In this document: in pieces, positions 1 through 11,186 of the stretch
Numbering within the stretch: the first letter of the stretch is position 1
How the letters are laid out: each line of letters begins with the position of its first letter
Assembly (NCBI GenBank): GCA_964036295.1
Contig: OZ038468.1
Location: forward strand, 17,920,683 to 17,984,682
Reading direction: 5' to 3'
DNA length: 64,000 nucleotides
Source: Plumapathes pennacea
Lineage: Eukaryota; Cnidaria; Anthozoa; Antipatharia; Myriopathidae
Program-made: the position numbers and the translations under genes
The notes under the pieces: model-generated
Told to the model about the DNA's origin: nothing
The model's database searches: none
The model's input: only the letters and a program-made list of their open reading frames with translations

Positions 1-209
1 TGATGTATCCTCCCCCTTGAGTGTCTGTTGTATCTTCGGGTACGCCGTCACTTTGTTTCAACCAGGGGATCTTCCTTCGCAGAATCGACCAAAGTGGCGG
101 CTTTTGTATCAGATAAACTGCAAATGCCAAGGAGAAAAGCATCGCTATAAATTGGCCAGAACCAACAATCACGGCAGTCTTTCTCTGCTCTGCATTCGGC
201 GGAAAGCAT
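1..209 (-). pseudogene. Truncated receptor copy, N-terminal edge only (array copy 0)
   Basis: This is the start of another truncated copy of the multi-pass receptor; the rest lies left of the window. It matches the region around the first membrane segment of the complete copy. Its potential ATG is at 207-209, next to the shared truncation junction. A 4-bp insertion near 146-151 shifts the frame inside the first membrane segment relative to the complete copy. The same insertion is present in unit B1 but absent from A1, A2 and B2, so this is a B-type copy. It is probably non-functional from this ATG. Confidence 0.75.
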
Positions 210-840
210 GAAAGTTTCTGAGTTTCAAAGTTCTAAATGACTGCCGCAGTGTTTTGGAGATAATTCTAAATTCTCCCATTTCGAGCGACACAAGTTATAT
301 AATTTTCACCCTCTGCCGCCTTGTAAATGGAGGGTTTTTAAAACACTAAGACTTATTCGAATACACAGTTCAGCGAACGTGGAGGCCCGCGGAAACGGTT
401 AATTTCCGAACTTCCACATACCAAAGTTGAGCAAATTATAAAATGTGACCCTGAGCCAGTTCTAGTACCTACTCCTGCAAAAGTAATTTTCACAAACTCG
501 CGAGCTTACAGCTGCCTTGCTGCTTTAATTAATATTGCAACTATTTCTTCTGGTGCATGTCTGCTTGTTTTCGTTCTGTATTTATCACGTGACCACAACA
601 CCCTCAAAACATTTTTTTTAGTATTTTTAACACCAGAGTCGAAATAACATACTCACTTTTTAGTCGAGCCGCAAACTCTCAACCTCGTTCCCAGGGCTCC
701 GCGTAAGGAGCCCCCGAACTATGGGGTGCAGGCTGGAAATCTGCAAGATTCGTTTACAGTTTGGCGTTGATTGGGATCATTGGAAGTGTTTTAATGCATG
801 ACATTTTCCTTCCCCGTGGTGTGCCTCAACTTGAAGAGTT
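210..840. other. Unit leader without a convincing gene (A1)
   Basis: The sequence between the truncation junction and the Ran-binding pseudogene is shared by all four units (7545-8157, 14914-16707 and 23451-24063 are the counterparts). It holds no recognised domain. A short plus-strand frame is open for 87 codons in B1 and B2 (7701-7964 and 23607-23870), but the A1 copy has an insertion near 400 and A2 is interrupted by transposons, so it is not conserved as a protein. This is the head-to-head space between the minus-strand receptor and the plus-strand genes, so promoter activity is possible but not shown. Confidence 0.45.
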
Positions 841-1287
841 ATGGCACAAAGCAAATACCCTGGGTGCCAGGGAGGTTACTCGTTCTCGGAATCTCCAAGG
901 GGCGTCGGCGAGATCAAGTTGCTGCGGGACCGCGGAACTGGCTGCGGGCGAGTCATCATGAGGCGGGACCAGATCAATAAGCTCTGCGCTAACCATATCG
1001 TCAATGCAGACGCGGAGTCTAAACCTAACGTCGGCTCCGACCGCTCCTGGGTGTGGAACGCGCTCGATTACCCATAGGGCGATGAAAAACCAGAACAGCT
1101 TGCCGTAAGTTTCAAGAATCCAGACCTCGCTACCCGCTTTAAGGTCGTATTTGATGAGGTGAAGCAGCGCCGTTTGGAGAATAATAAAACTCCTTATGCA
1201 GCAGTCCTCGAAAAAGACTTTTCTCTAGGCGCGAGAGCGATGCTACAGATGGAACACCTGTCTCGTGTCTCTCTTCACTCGGCTTAA
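841..1287 (+). pseudogene. Ran-binding domain (RanBD1) pseudogene, unit A1
   Basis: The plus-strand frame starting at 841 reads as a Ran-binding domain of the RanBP1/RanBP2 type. Diagnostic stretches are GVGEIKLL, RVIMRRDQ, CANH and GSDRSWVWNALDY, followed after a stop by KPEQLAVSFKNP and TRFKVVFDE. In the family this domain binds Ran-GTP at nuclear pores or in the cytosol. An in-frame TAG at 1075-1077 splits the domain, and there are no intron signals. The frame then stays open for 69 more codons to 1287. The part upstream of GVGEIKLL does not match the family. It is a broken, intron-free copy, probably a retrocopy caught in the array. Confidence 0.8.
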
Positions 1288-1722
1288 CCACGGGCGGAGG
1301 AGGGCTGGGGCGAGGCGGCGGCCGCGCAGCTCGGAGCTTCCGAGCCTGGCACCTAGCCATGTTACGATTGTTACGATTGCCAGGATACGAAGCAAACAGA
1401 CCAATCACAAAAATCGTAAATTGTTACGGCGTGAGACAGTTCGGACCAATAGCAGGGTCATTTCACTATGCAGGAACAACGGTGTAGCCCCGGCAACATG
1501 AGTCGTATATGTTTGCAGATGTTTCATCTGAGGGTCGCTGTTTTGGTCATGTACTTATCGAAGAAGATGTATGTTAGTTCGATTGTAGAATGTTGAATCA
1601 AATGGATTGTCATTGTCTGCAGACTAGTTTAGTTGTGCAACACGGACTCACTTTAAAAGAGTGGAATCATGGAACCATGGAAATAAAGTGAGTACTTCTA
1701 GTTTATTATAAATATGGCAATA

Positions 1723-1754
<32 letters not shown>
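1723..1754. repeat. GATA microsatellite (A1)
   Basis: A run of ATAG/GATA tetranucleotides. The counterpart in A2 (about 17538-17548) has shrunk to two or three repeats, while B1 and B2 keep about seven, as expected of replication slippage. Confidence 0.95.
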
Positions 1755-1863
1755 GTGGCTTGCAAAGTTTTTTGCTGAAGATAACCACTCTAATCCACTG
1801 CGCTTCACCAACTAACAACACTGGAAAAACCAATAACTGACAAAGTAACTGTTTTTTCAAGTA

Positions 1864-2003
1864 CAATCGAACCTCGTTATTTCGAACTCGATTAATTCTA
1901 AGTCCCCGTTATTTCGAAGTCAAGCCAAATCCCCTTGGATTTAGTTTTTCAGTCATTTACTATCGGCTATTTCGAAACCCGCTGTTCTCTGCCGGTTCGA
2001 TTG
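1864..2003. mobile_element. Pogo/Tigger-like MITE (A1)
   Basis: A 140-bp element with inverted ends CAATCGAACC...GGTTCGATTG, flanked by TA on both sides, as for Tc1/mariner/pogo elements that duplicate a TA target. There is no transposase. The interior resembles the common CGAACCTCGTTATTTCGAA type of ends. The counterpart in A2 is intact; the B units keep only a left fragment near 9183-9270. Confidence 0.75.
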
Positions 2004-3087
2004 TATGTGGCAACGAAAATTGTTTCTTGCTGGTCTAAAGAAAAGGTAGTTACGTTTTTTTAATCAAAGACTGGCTCCCATTTTCTACCCTAGATGTCGA
2101 GCTAAAGCCTCGTGCATACGTCGCACAACTGATTCAGGTGGTGGAGGTTCTGTTAATAATTTATTAGTACTTTTGATACTATGCGCGGAACAACGGCGTT
2201 CCTCCATCAACATAATTCGTTTATGAGTGAAGATGTTTCATTTCAAGGTCGCTGTTTTGGTCATGTCGGTTTTTTATATAAAAGACTGGCTCCCATTTTC
2301 TACCCCTAGATTGCGATCTAAAGCCTCGTTCATACGTCGAACAATCGTTAAGTTTACAGTTCAGGTCGAACTCTATTTTGTGTGTTTGTGTGGAGGTTCT
2401 TCTAATAATATATTACTTTTGCCGCGCAGGTGAAATTTATATGACCGCACGCAACAGTGTATCTCGGCGCGGTAAATTACTGGCTTTATTTCACCTCATA
2501 TTTTAGTTCATACACTTTTCGAATGGTTGTGAAAATTTATATTCGAGTCTGGAGGTATCAGGAAAATATCTTAACTGTTGTCAGTCCGAATAAGAGTTAG
2601 TAGAAACGGACGATGAATAAACGCAACTTCGGTTTACTAATTGTTTACAAAATAGTCATATAAGATCTTATTCCATAGTTTAGTGTGTAACAGCGGACTG
2701 GAAGTTTTTATGAGTTGCTCAAATTTTAAACTCGCCAATTTCCTACCTTGTCGGCAGATAGTTTAAATCTAACGATCTCATCCAGCCAAGAAATACCCTA
2801 AACTCGACAAGGAGTTATTTGATAAATGGAATAAAGAATGGTAACAATGTCGTGGGGAGTTTCTTTCACTCGATTGTTCCATTTTCACCGACGGTATAAA
2901 CCCTTTCTTTGAGGAAAGAGAGTTGCATCTACTACTATACCTTCATAAAGTTTTGATGCATCGTTTAGAGTGGTACCCAGGTAGTTGGCATCTTGTTTCA
3001 GAAAACCCGCCTTGCGATACCTGGTCAAACGGGAAAGGCTATCTCATATAACGAGCACAGGCCCGGCAGCTTAGCCACACATGCGCA

Positions 3088-3639
3088 TTGACTGAGACAC
3101 GTCACATCGCAAAGCTTTTTCGAAACAAAATGTCGGAACTAGATGATTACCTGTTCATTATACATTTTGAGGCCTTTGACCGTTCCAACTTTGGGAGCCA
3201 ACGTTTGCAGCTGTTGCTTGCAACAAATTCGTTTGTTCCTAACATAGAAAACCTCGGAGCAATCGGCCTTAGCACCTATACAGTGCACAGCAAGGTGGTC
3301 AAACTGCTATGGACTCAAACCAGGGAGTTTCAACCATACTACGCTCACGCTCTGGTCTTGCTGTATGACACCGCCAACAGAGAAAGTTTTGATAAGATGG
3401 TTCATTGGCTGGATCGAGCACCAAGTAGTTCAGGAAAATACAAGATTCTAATTGGCAAGCGCGACAGCAACCAAGAACGTCAAGTGGATTTTGAAGAAGG
3501 AAAAGATATCGCCGAGAGGAAGAACATGGAGCAGTTCCTTGAGGTCAACATTCAAGATGATGAAAATGTCGAACGCGCGCTGAGGACCATGGCTGAAGGT
3601 CTGACAAGAAAGCATGGAGATAAGACATTGATGATTTAA
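3088..3639 (+). CDS. Rab-like pseudo-GTPase, unit A1
   Basis: A single-exon frame of 183 codons with the layout of a Rab small GTPase but no working nucleotide site. The N-terminus reads DDYLF, as in Rab EYDYLF, but the G1 loop GxxxxGKS/T that should follow is gone. The G3 motif WDTAGQE is reduced to WTQTRE. The middle is well kept (LVLLYDTANRESFDKM). The G4 motif NKxD appears as GKRD, and the G5 region SAK is lost (VNIQD). The C-terminus lacks prenylation cysteines. The start may be the second Met at 3130. A poly(A) signal AATAAA lies at 3753-3758. GTP binding is unlikely; a scaffold or decoy role is only inference. Lack of introns suggests origin as a retrocopy. Confidence 0.7.
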   Translation: MTETRHIAKLFRNKMSELDDYLFIIHFEAFDRSNFGSQRLQLLLATNSFVPNIENLGAIGLSTYTVHSKVVKLLWTQTREFQPYYAHALVLLYDTANRESFDKMVHWLDRAPSSSGKYKILIGKRDSNQERQVDFEEGKDIAERKNMEQFLEVNIQDDENVERALRTMAEGLTRKHGDKTLMI

Positions 3640-4740
3640 CTTCGTGACATTATGGACGTAAAGGCGACAAACATTCTCCAGGATCGCACACAAGCAATTG
3701 TTCCTAACATAGAAAACCTCGGACGCCTAGACAGTATGTTCAGGCACCTACAAATAAAATGTTTAGAAACCTTTTTTCCTAATTTGTCGTTTTCCTTATC
3801 TTATAAAAGAAATGTAGCACTTGTCAGCCTATCACAATGAGTTATAGAAACACTTGGGAAATTGAAAGAACACTAAAGACATATCGAGGAAGTCGTGTTT
3901 TGCTTGTATATCCTTTACTGTGTAAATTTCTTATTGTTATTGCGATTCTGACTCTGATTCGTATACCAGGTCTAATCCGCGTTTTCAGACTTTAAAACAC
4001 CACAGTAGTTTAGATTTTACCCAAGCCTCGCCTAATTGAGAATTTGAACAACCTGACCCAGAACTATTCAGTATTTCAACAATCTTGTTTGAATGTGTAA
4101 GATAATCCTGCATGGCTTAATTGAGTAGCCCCTACGTTACTTTTAAAGGAGAATATTTTAAGTTACTCTCAGCCTACTACACTCTTCGACTGTATGTTCA
4201 GGCACCTACAAATAAAATGTTTAGAAACTCCGACATGTCTGTTTTTTTGTTTGTTTGTTTGTTTGTTTTTTTTTTCTATAAAGAAATTAGCTGCCAGAAT
4301 CATCATATAATGCTATCATAGGACATAGAGAATCTCTTCTAATGGGCAAATTTTAACATCTACACTACCATTTTGTCAGTACTTTAACAAGCTCGCACCT
4401 CCTTCGGATGATGCTTCGGCAAAATACCAATCATGGTCAAAAGTTGTTGGGACGCTTCCCTTACGCACATCCAGAGCACAGTGTAAATCCGTACAACCCA
4501 TGGGGTCCTATGATTTTTGTTTTCAAGTCCTTCCCCCTCCTCTCCATCCATTGTTGCCCCGTGGTGCAGCTATAAGCCGAACCACGCTCAACTACCCAAC
4601 ATTGAATGAGGGTGGGGGGTAAACTTGAAATTGTCCCGATAATTTTGACCATGACTGTTGGCCTCACTATCACCACTGAAGGGATAATGGAATTAACACT
4701 GTGCCAACCAATGGCTATACTCATGGGGTTGTAATCATGG
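3640..4740. other. Downstream flank of the Rab-like frame, unit A1
   Basis: No gene is recognised. The segment contains two related short blocks, each with CACCTACAAATAAAATGTTTAGAAAC (near 3744 and 4203), a short T-rich run near 4240-4276 and a sequence shared with units B1 and B2. In A2 the part from about 3900 to 4740 is missing and replaced by a LINE fragment. Confidence 0.5.
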
Positions 4741-5400
4741 AGACGAATTTAGCCGACCTGTGGTATACCTTTTCAATTTGGTTGATGTTTGGTTTGAGGA
4801 TTCCTTGCACTCTAGCATATTCCAACTGCGGGCCTGACACTGAATCTTTTGGAAGAATATATTGAATGATTACAGTGCAGACGCACAGTGTGCCCCCAAC
4901 TTGAATATTCTTTATCAATAACATTCCCAGTTGGACAATCATTGGCTATATTCCTAGAGTTGTAATCATGGAGACAAATTTTGCCGACCTTTCCTGTACC
5001 ATTTCAATTTGGTTGATGAAATAAAAAGTTTGTAAGTTTTGTTGATTTTGTTTGTAAGTTACATTATCTCGTGACCTTTCGTACGCTCTTCTTCGGTGGC
5101 ATTGTTGGTTATTATTTTCAACAGAAACTAGGAATAAAATGGGATGCCGTGATCTATTTTTGTTTCTAAATGTATAAACAGTTCGCACAACTTCCAGCTA
5201 AGCCGTTATACGTTTGTTTCTTAGTGGTCGCATCAAAACAACTGCTGTTAATTTATATCTTCGTCCGAGTTATCATTTTCGCACATCACTATTTAGAGAC
5301 TCGTTTTTTTAGTCGCATTGCTCTTTGGAATAATTTACCACTTAGTAACCCGTCAGTCAGCAACCTGAATTCTATTTTAATATGCTGAACACTATGTTTG
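4741..5400. mobile_element. Old LINE remnants (A1)
   Basis: Short degenerate pieces of non-LTR retrotransposon reverse transcriptase ends. On the minus strand, frames near 4741-4900 and 4950-5040 read QLEYARVQG and NQIEMVQERSAKFV, like the LEYAS...IEKVQRRAARFV block near the C-terminus of CR1/L2-type proteins. On the plus strand, 5280-5388 reads FFSRIALWNNLPLSNPSVSNLNS, like the terminal block of the same families, and then a stop. All four units have these pieces, so they predate the array. None is functional. Confidence 0.6.
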
Positions 5401-6122
5401 ATACGGACACGCAGATCTTAGAATAATGTGTGTCCTACTACTGTAGGACCATTGGAAGACCTTTCTGCTGTTGAGAATTTTAGTTAGCTATGTATATTTA
5501 CAAACTTTTAAAATTGTCTTATCTTCCCGCAGTTCACTTCTATTACATTTTAATTTTTAACTTTTACACATGGTTACCCCCCTGGGTTTGCCTATGAGGC
5601 TACAATGGACTGGAGGACTCTGGACAAGTGATCACTGAAACGTTGTATCATATCATACAAGCCGTACTTTCTTACTTGCTCTAGGTCCCTTATAGCGAAT
5701 AGTTTCAGTTTCAGTTTCAGTTTATTTTTTGCCAACTGTCACACTAACGGTAATGCACAAATAATAAGGCAGGGAAGCCCAAAAAGAAACCCCCAGGTTT
5801 TGGGCTCCCTTTTACAAAATGAATATGGCAAAGCAGTCATGGCATACGGAAATATTAATTATTGGCGCATTGGTTACACTCTAGCATTTAAACAAAATAA
5901 GACATAATGTGAATAGTGGCTCAAGTAAGCGAAAAGAAATAGTTTTTCAATTGATATTGGAAGGATGACATATTTTTAGAATTGTGAATATTGAGGCTAA
6001 GAGTATTAAAGAATAATGGAGAATAATGGAGAATGTAGACAACCGTCCGCTACGTATCAATTGGCGTTTTGACGTATCGTTGGTCTAACTAGTCGACTAT
6101 CTCCCAGCTCTGGAAAACAAAC
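5401..6122. other. 3' flank of receptor copy A1, with a conserved hairpin
   Basis: This lies downstream of the minus-strand receptor stop. An inverted repeat near 5771-5815 (GGGAAGCCCAAAA with TTTTGGGCTCCC) recurs in every unit with a changed loop. On the minus strand an AATAAA motif lies near 5720-5725, about 400 bp after the stop, and could be its poly(A) signal. No coding sequence is seen. Confidence 0.45.
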
Positions 6123-7529
6123 CTAGTGCAACGAGATACAAACGAGATACTTTGCAAAAATAATAACGCAATAAAAGAACTGTGAAAGTAAAGCCATTCC
6201 CACAAGAAACAAAAATAGCAATGGAGTAATAGCCAGAAGTATGATTTCAATCCACTGAAACAGTTGTATGGTTTCCTCTTCCAGGTCGGAGTGCTGTGTA
6301 CTGTTGGACAGAAACGCTGCCTGACTGAGGCTTTTTACGGCGATGATCACTAACCCAGTAAGCGAGAGGGTTTCTATGACGTTTAATTTCCAATCTGCGA
6401 AAGGCTTCACCCACACGTGATGGGTGAGAGCGAAGACGCAAACGATGGACATGAACGTCATGCGTGGCAAGGGATCGGGAATAACAACATACAGCACGAT
6501 TAAGATTAAACGTCGAAGAACAAGAACGCCTTCCCAGTAAATTACACCACAGCTGTTTCCCTCCAAACAGGACTTCCGGAATGGACCGTACAGCACTTCC
6601 AAGGTGCACAACCTATTATCGTTCAAAGAGCCTTGGACCCGACGAACAGCACAAGTCTCATTGACATCTGGGTTTAAGCCAACTTTAAGTGCTCCAACGT
6701 CTTTTTTTCGGTTGCGAAGATGATTTATCGCCCAATACAGAAGGAGAGGGAGTGGTAGAACACATGCGCACAGGAACTGCACGGCCGACACCGATCCTTT
6801 CACCAGCAGTTTTGTTCCAAAAACTAGGACCAGGCTAAAAGGAAACACAAAACCGATCACAAGTATAATGCTTAGGATCTGCCACCAGTGGCCGACGTAG
6901 CATTTGACATTCCCATCGTAGAAGGAGCGATACGTCGATTCTAGTTCAACACAGTACGACATTTTCATAGTTGTGCTTGCCAGAGTGGAATAGCCAAGCA
7001 GGAACACCTCGACAATGGCCCCGAAGTAACGACCGGCTGGGGCGAAAATGGGACTTCTCTTTTTCAACTTGTTCAGTACTGCGTGAGCCAAGTAAACCAG
7101 TGCGATACAAAGTATGACAGAAAAGACTTGGGAAAAGTGAAGAATGAGCTTGTGGATTACTTTAAGCCCGACGACTGGGCAAATGAAGCCCGGCTTCTGA
7201 ACGTTTAAGATTTTAAAATTAAACAAACCAATCAGTGGCACAATAACGCGCAGTTTTAAGAGAAGAAATGGGTTGTCAGAAATCATCAATAAATCTGCCA
7301 TCTGATAAAAGTAGAACAGCACTTTGATGTATCCTCCCCCTTGAGTTTCTGTTGTATCTTCGGGTACGCCGTCACTTTGTTTCACCCAGGGGATCTTTCT
7401 TCGCAGAATCGACCAAAGTGGCGGCTTTTGTATCAGATAAACTGCAAATGCCAAGGAGAAAAGCATCGCTATTGGCCAGAACCAACAATCACGGCAGTCC
7501 TTCTCTGCTCTGCATTTGGCGGAAAGCAT
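6123..7529 (-). CDS. Truncated multi-pass receptor membrane domain, unit A1
   Basis: An open frame of 468 codons equal to the C-terminal third of the complete receptor at 29371-34604. It begins just after the Cys-rich neck (residues CRAEKDC) and keeps the whole block of about ten hydrophobic segments. The beta-helix ectodomain and the signal peptide are absent: upstream of the ATG at 7527-7529 the sequence switches to the unit leader, with a stop just upstream in frame. Near 6131-6150 a net 7-bp difference from copy A2 shifts the frame, so the C-terminus ends in YLVCISLH. It may be a pseudogene or may make a short membrane protein. The long open frame with conserved residues suggests recent origin rather than proven function. 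Confidence 0.6.
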   Translation of the reverse strand: MLSAKCRAEKDCRDCWFWPIAMLFSLAFAVYLIQKPPLWSILRRKIPWVKQSDGVPEDTTETQGGGYIKVLFYFYQMADLLMISDNPFLLLKLRVIVPLIGLFNFKILNVQKPGFICPVVGLKVIHKLILHFSQVFSVILCIALVYLAHAVLNKLKKRSPIFAPAGRYFGAIVEVFLLGYSTLASTTMKMSYCVELESTYRSFYDGNVKCYVGHWWQILSIILVIGFVFPFSLVLVFGTKLLVKGSVSAVQFLCACVLPLPLLLYWAINHLRNRKKDVGALKVGLNPDVNETCAVRRVQGSLNDNRLCTLEVLYGPFRKSCLEGNSCGVIYWEGVLVLRRLILIVLYVVIPDPLPRMTFMSIVCVFALTHHVWVKPFADWKLNVIETLSLTGLVIIAVKSLSQAAFLSNSTQHSDLEEETIQLFQWIEIILLAITPLLFLFLVGMALLSQFFYCVIIFAKYLVCISLH

Positions 7530-7544
7530 GAAAGTTTCTGAGTT

Positions 7545-8157
7545 TCAAAGTTCTAAATGACTGCCGCAGTGTTTTGGAGATAATTCTAAATTCTCCCATT
7601 TCGAGCGCCACACTAAGTTATATAATTTCACCCCCTGCCGCCTTGTAAATGGAGGGTTTTTAAAACACTAAGACTTATTCGAATACGCAGTTCAGCGAAC
7701 GTGGAGGCCCACGGAAACGGTTCCGAACTTTCACACGCCAAAGTTGAGCAAATTATAAAATGTGACCCTGAGCCAGTTCTAGTACCTACTCCTGCAAAAG
7801 TAATTTTCACAAACTCGCGAGCTTACAGCTGCCTTGCTGCTTTAATTAATATTGCAACTATTTCTTCTGGTGCATGTCTGCTTGTGTTCGTTATGTATTT
7901 ATCACGTGACCACAACACCCTCAAAACATTTTTTTTAGTATTTTTAACACCAGAGATGAAATAACATACTCACTTTTTAGTCGAGTAGCAAACTCTCAAC
8001 CTCGTTCCCAGGGCTCCGCGTGAGGAGCCCCCGAACTGTGGGATGCAGGCTGGAAATCTGCAAGATTCGTTTACTGTTTGGCGTTGCTTGGGATCATTGG
8101 AAGTGTTTTAATGCATGACATTTTCCTTCTCCGTGGTGTGCCTCAACTTGAAGAGTT
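7545..8157. other. Unit leader without a convincing gene (B1)
   Basis: Counterpart of 210-840. It is nearly identical to 23451-24063. A plus-strand frame of 87 codons (7701-7964) is open here and in B2 but not in A units, and matches nothing I recognise. Confidence 0.45.
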
Positions 8158-8604
8158 ATGGCACAAAGCAAATACCCTGGGTGTCAGGGAGGTTACTCGC
8201 TCTCGGAATCTCCAAGGGGCGTCGGCGAGATCAAGTTGCTGCGGGACCGCGGGACTGGCTGCGGGCGAGTCATCATGAGGCGGGACCAGATCAATAAGCT
8301 CTGCGCTAACCATATCGTCGATGCAGACGCGGAGCCTAAACCTAACGTCGGCTCCGACCGCTCCTGGGTGTGGAACGCACTCGATTAGCCATAGGGCGAT
8401 GCAAAACCAGAACAGCTTGCCGTAAGTTTCAAGAATCCAGACCTCGCTACCCGCTTTAAGGTCGTATTTGATGAGGTGAAGCAGCGCCGTTTGGAGAATA
8501 ATAAAACTCCTTAAGCACCAGTCCTCGAAAAAGACTTTTCTCTAGGCGCGAGAGCGATGCTACAGATGGAACACCTGTCTCGTGTCTCTCTTCACTCGGC
8601 TTTA
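8158..8604 (+). pseudogene. Ran-binding domain pseudogene, unit B1
   Basis: Same broken RanBD as at 841-1287. Here the split is worse: in-frame TAG codons at 8386-8388 and 8392-8394 interrupt the domain between NALD and KPEQLAVSF. The core residues GEIKLL, MRRDQ, CANH and GSDRSWVW are kept. Confidence 0.78.
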
Positions 8605-9045
8605 CCACGGGCGGAGGAGGGCTGGGGCGAGGCGGCGGCCGCGCAGCTCGGAGCTTCCGAGCCTGGCACCTAGCCATTATACGATTGTTACGATTGCCAG
8701 GATACGAAACAAACAGACCAATCACAAAAATCGTAAATTGTTACGACGTGAGACAGTTCGGACCAATAGCAGAGTCATTTCACTATGCAGGAACAATGGT
8801 GTAGCCCCGGCAACATAAATCGTTTATGCGGCTAGCTTGCAGATGTTTCATCTGAGGGTCGCTGTTTTGATCATGTACTTATCGAAGAAGATGTATGTTA
8901 GTTCGATTGTAGAATGTTGAATCAAATGGATTGTCATTGTCTGCAGACTAGTTTAGTTGTGCAACACGGACTCACTTTAAAAGAGTGGAATCATGGAACC
9001 ATGGAAATAAAGTGAGTACTTCTAGTTTATTATAAATATGGCAAT

Positions 9046-9074
9046 AATAGATAGATAGATAGATAGATAGATAG
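9046..9074. repeat. GATA microsatellite (B1)
   Basis: About seven ATAG/GATA repeats. The same tract is at 24952-24980 in B2. Confidence 0.95.
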
Positions 9075-9486
9075 GTGGCTTGCAAATTTTTTTGCTGAAG
9101 ATAACCACTCTAATCCACTGCACTTCACCAACTAACAACACTGGAAAAACCGATAACTGATAATGTAACTGTTTTGTCAAGTACAGTCGAACCTCGCTAT
9201 TTCTAACTCGATTAATTTGAATTCCCCGTTATTTCGACGTCATGCCGAATCCCCTTGGATTTAGTTTTTCTTGCTGGTCTAAAGGAAGCGTAGTGACGTT
9301 TTTTTTAAATCAAAGACTGGCTCCTATCTTCTACCCTAGATGTTGAGCTAAAGCCTCGTTCATACGTCGCACAATCGTTAAGTTTACAGTTCAGGTCGTA
9401 CTCTATTTTGCGTTTGTGTGGAGGTTCTGTTAATAATTAATTACTTGCATGTTAACACTTGTCATTTCACTATGGAAGGACAACCC

Positions 9487-10300
9487 AAGCTCCATCAACA
9501 TGTATCTGAGTGCGGTAAATTACTGGCTTTATTTCACCTCATATTTTAGTTCATACACTTCTTGAATGGTTGTGAAAATTTATGTTCTAGTCCGGAGGTA
9601 TCAGGAAAATATCTTAATTGTTGTCAGTCTGAATAAGAGTTAGTAGAAATGAACGACAAATAATTAAACCGCGCACCTTCGGTTTTTAACTGTTTACAAA
9701 ATAGTCATATAACATCTTATTCTATAGCTTAGTGTGTAACGGCGGACTGGAAGTTTTTACGAGTTGCTCAAGTTTTAAACTCGCCGATCATACAAATATA
9801 CACTATACAAATACACTATACAAATTGCAAGATTACAAACTTAAAAAGTTATGTCGTGGCTGTATTATGAGGCCGGTGCATAAACGTCAGATTTTTTACT
9901 CTGGGTGATTCTGTATACTTTTTAATGATTTTGTAAACACAGGTACCTGTTATGCTGCGAGAAAACAGGTGAAATTAAGACCGCCTGCAGCAGTGTATCG
10001 GCTTGGCGCGGTAAATTACTGGCTTTATTTTACCTCATATTTTAGTTCATACACTTCTTGAATGGTTGTGAAAATTTATATTTGAGTCCGGAGGTATCAG
10101 GAAAATATCTTAACTGTTGTCAGCCCGAATAAGAGTTAGTATAGAAACGGACGATAAATAAACGCAACTTCGGTTTACTAATTGTTAACAAAATACTCAT
10201 AAATAAACATCTTATTCCATAGTTTAGTGTGTAACAGCGGATTGGAAGTTTTTACGAGTTGCTCAAATTTTAAACTCGCCGATTTCCTACCTTGTCGGCA
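9487..10300. repeat. B-specific direct duplication of about 300 bp
   Basis: The block beginning with GCGGTAAATTACTGGC is present at about 9510-9790 and again at about 10008-10290, separated by about 220 bp of other sequence. Unit A has it once (about 2470-2790). B2 has the same pair at about 25400-26200. This marks the B lineage and predates the 15.9-kb duplication. Confidence 0.85.
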
Positions 10301-10634
10301 GATAGTTTAAATCTAACGACCTCATCCAGCCAAGAAATACCCTAAACTCGACAAAGGAGTTATTCGATAAATGGAATAAAAAAATGGTAACAGTGTCGTG
10401 GGGAGTTTCTTTCACTCAAATGTTCCATTTTCACACCGACGGTATAAACCCTTTCTTTGAGGAAAGAAAGTTGCATCCGCTGTTATACCTTCATAAACTT
10501 TTGATGCATCGTTTAGAGTGGTACCCAGGTAGTAGGCATCTTGTTTCATAAAACCTGCCTTGTGATACCTCGTCAAACGGGAAATATCTAGCTCAGGCCT
10601 CGCAGCTCAGCCACACGGCCCGGTTGGATGCGCT

Positions 10635-11186
10635 TTGACTGGGACGACTGACTTCACCCTCCACAAAATGGCGTTCACAAAGGAATATGATTACCTGTTC
10701 AGTGTATATTTTGAGGCCTTTGAGCCTTCCAACTGTGGGAACCATCGTTCACAGCCGTTGCTTGCAACAAATTCGTTTGTTCCCAACATAGAAAACCTCG
10801 GAACAATCGGCATTAGCACCTATACAGTGCATAGCAAGGTGGTCAAACTGCTATACTGGACTAAAAGCAGGGAGTTTCAACCATACCACGCTCAAGCTCT
10901 GGTCTTGCTGTATGACACCGCCAACAGAGAAAGTTTTGATAAGATGGTTCGTTGGCTGGATCAAGCACCAAATAGTTCAGGAAAATACAAGATTCTAATT
11001 GGCAAGCGCGACAGCAACCAAGAACGTCAAGTGAGTTTTGAAGAAGGAAAAGATATCGCCGAGAGGAACAACATGGAGCAATTTTTCGAGGTCGACATTC
11101 AAGATAAAGAAAATGTCGAACGTGCGATGAAGACCATGGCGAATGATTTGAAAAGAAAGCATGGAGATAAGACATTGATGCCTTGA
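10635..11186 (+). CDS. Rab-like pseudo-GTPase, unit B1
   Basis: A frame of 183 codons, nearly identical to the B2 copy at 26541-27092. The second Met at 10668 (MAFTKEYDYLF) is the more Rab-like start. G1 is replaced by EAFEPSNCGNH, G3 by YWTKSRE, and G4 is GKRD. The block LVLLYDTANRESFDKM and the RQVSFEEGKDIAERNNM segment match Rab GTPases. There is no C-terminal cysteine motif. Compared with A1 and A2, the G3 region differs by whole codons only (LLYWTKSRE, LLWTQTRE, LLWTKRE). Flanking non-coding DNA has many indels of other sizes. That pattern argues for selection on the protein. The A1 poly(A) signal is mutated at the first position here; another AATAAA lies near 11590. Confidence 0.7.
   Translation: MTGTTDFTLHKMAFTKEYDYLFSVYFEAFEPSNCGNHRSQPLLATNSFVPNIENLGTIGISTYTVHSKVVKLLYWTKSREFQPYHAQALVLLYDTANRESFDKMVRWLDQAPNSSGKYKILIGKRDSNQERQVSFEEGKDIAERNNMEQFFEVDIQDKENVERAMKTMANDLKRKHGDKTLMP

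Larger units (their letters stand above)
1288..3087. other. Non-coding part of unit A1 upstream of the Rab-like frame
   Basis: No gene is recognised here. The stretch holds a GC-rich tail of the Ran-binding pseudogene (to about 1350), a GATA microsatellite, a pogo-like MITE and an internal direct duplication: the segment near 1515-1560 plus 2052-2130 is repeated near 2229-2345. A TATA-like motif (GGTATAAACC) near 2892 occurs at the same place in every unit, roughly 190 bp before the Rab-like start. Confidence 0.5.
8605..10634. other. Non-coding part of unit B1 upstream of the Rab-like frame
   Basis: No gene is seen. It contains the GATA microsatellite, a left fragment of the pogo-like MITE (about 9183-9270), the B-specific direct duplication listed separately and a TATA-like GGTATAAACC near 10440. 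Confidence 0.5.

Noticed and set aside
2227-2433. Small 68-codon frame (also near 18010) as a secreted peptide gene
   Set aside because: Present only in A units, inside an internal duplication of non-coding sequence, with no conserved counterpart in B.
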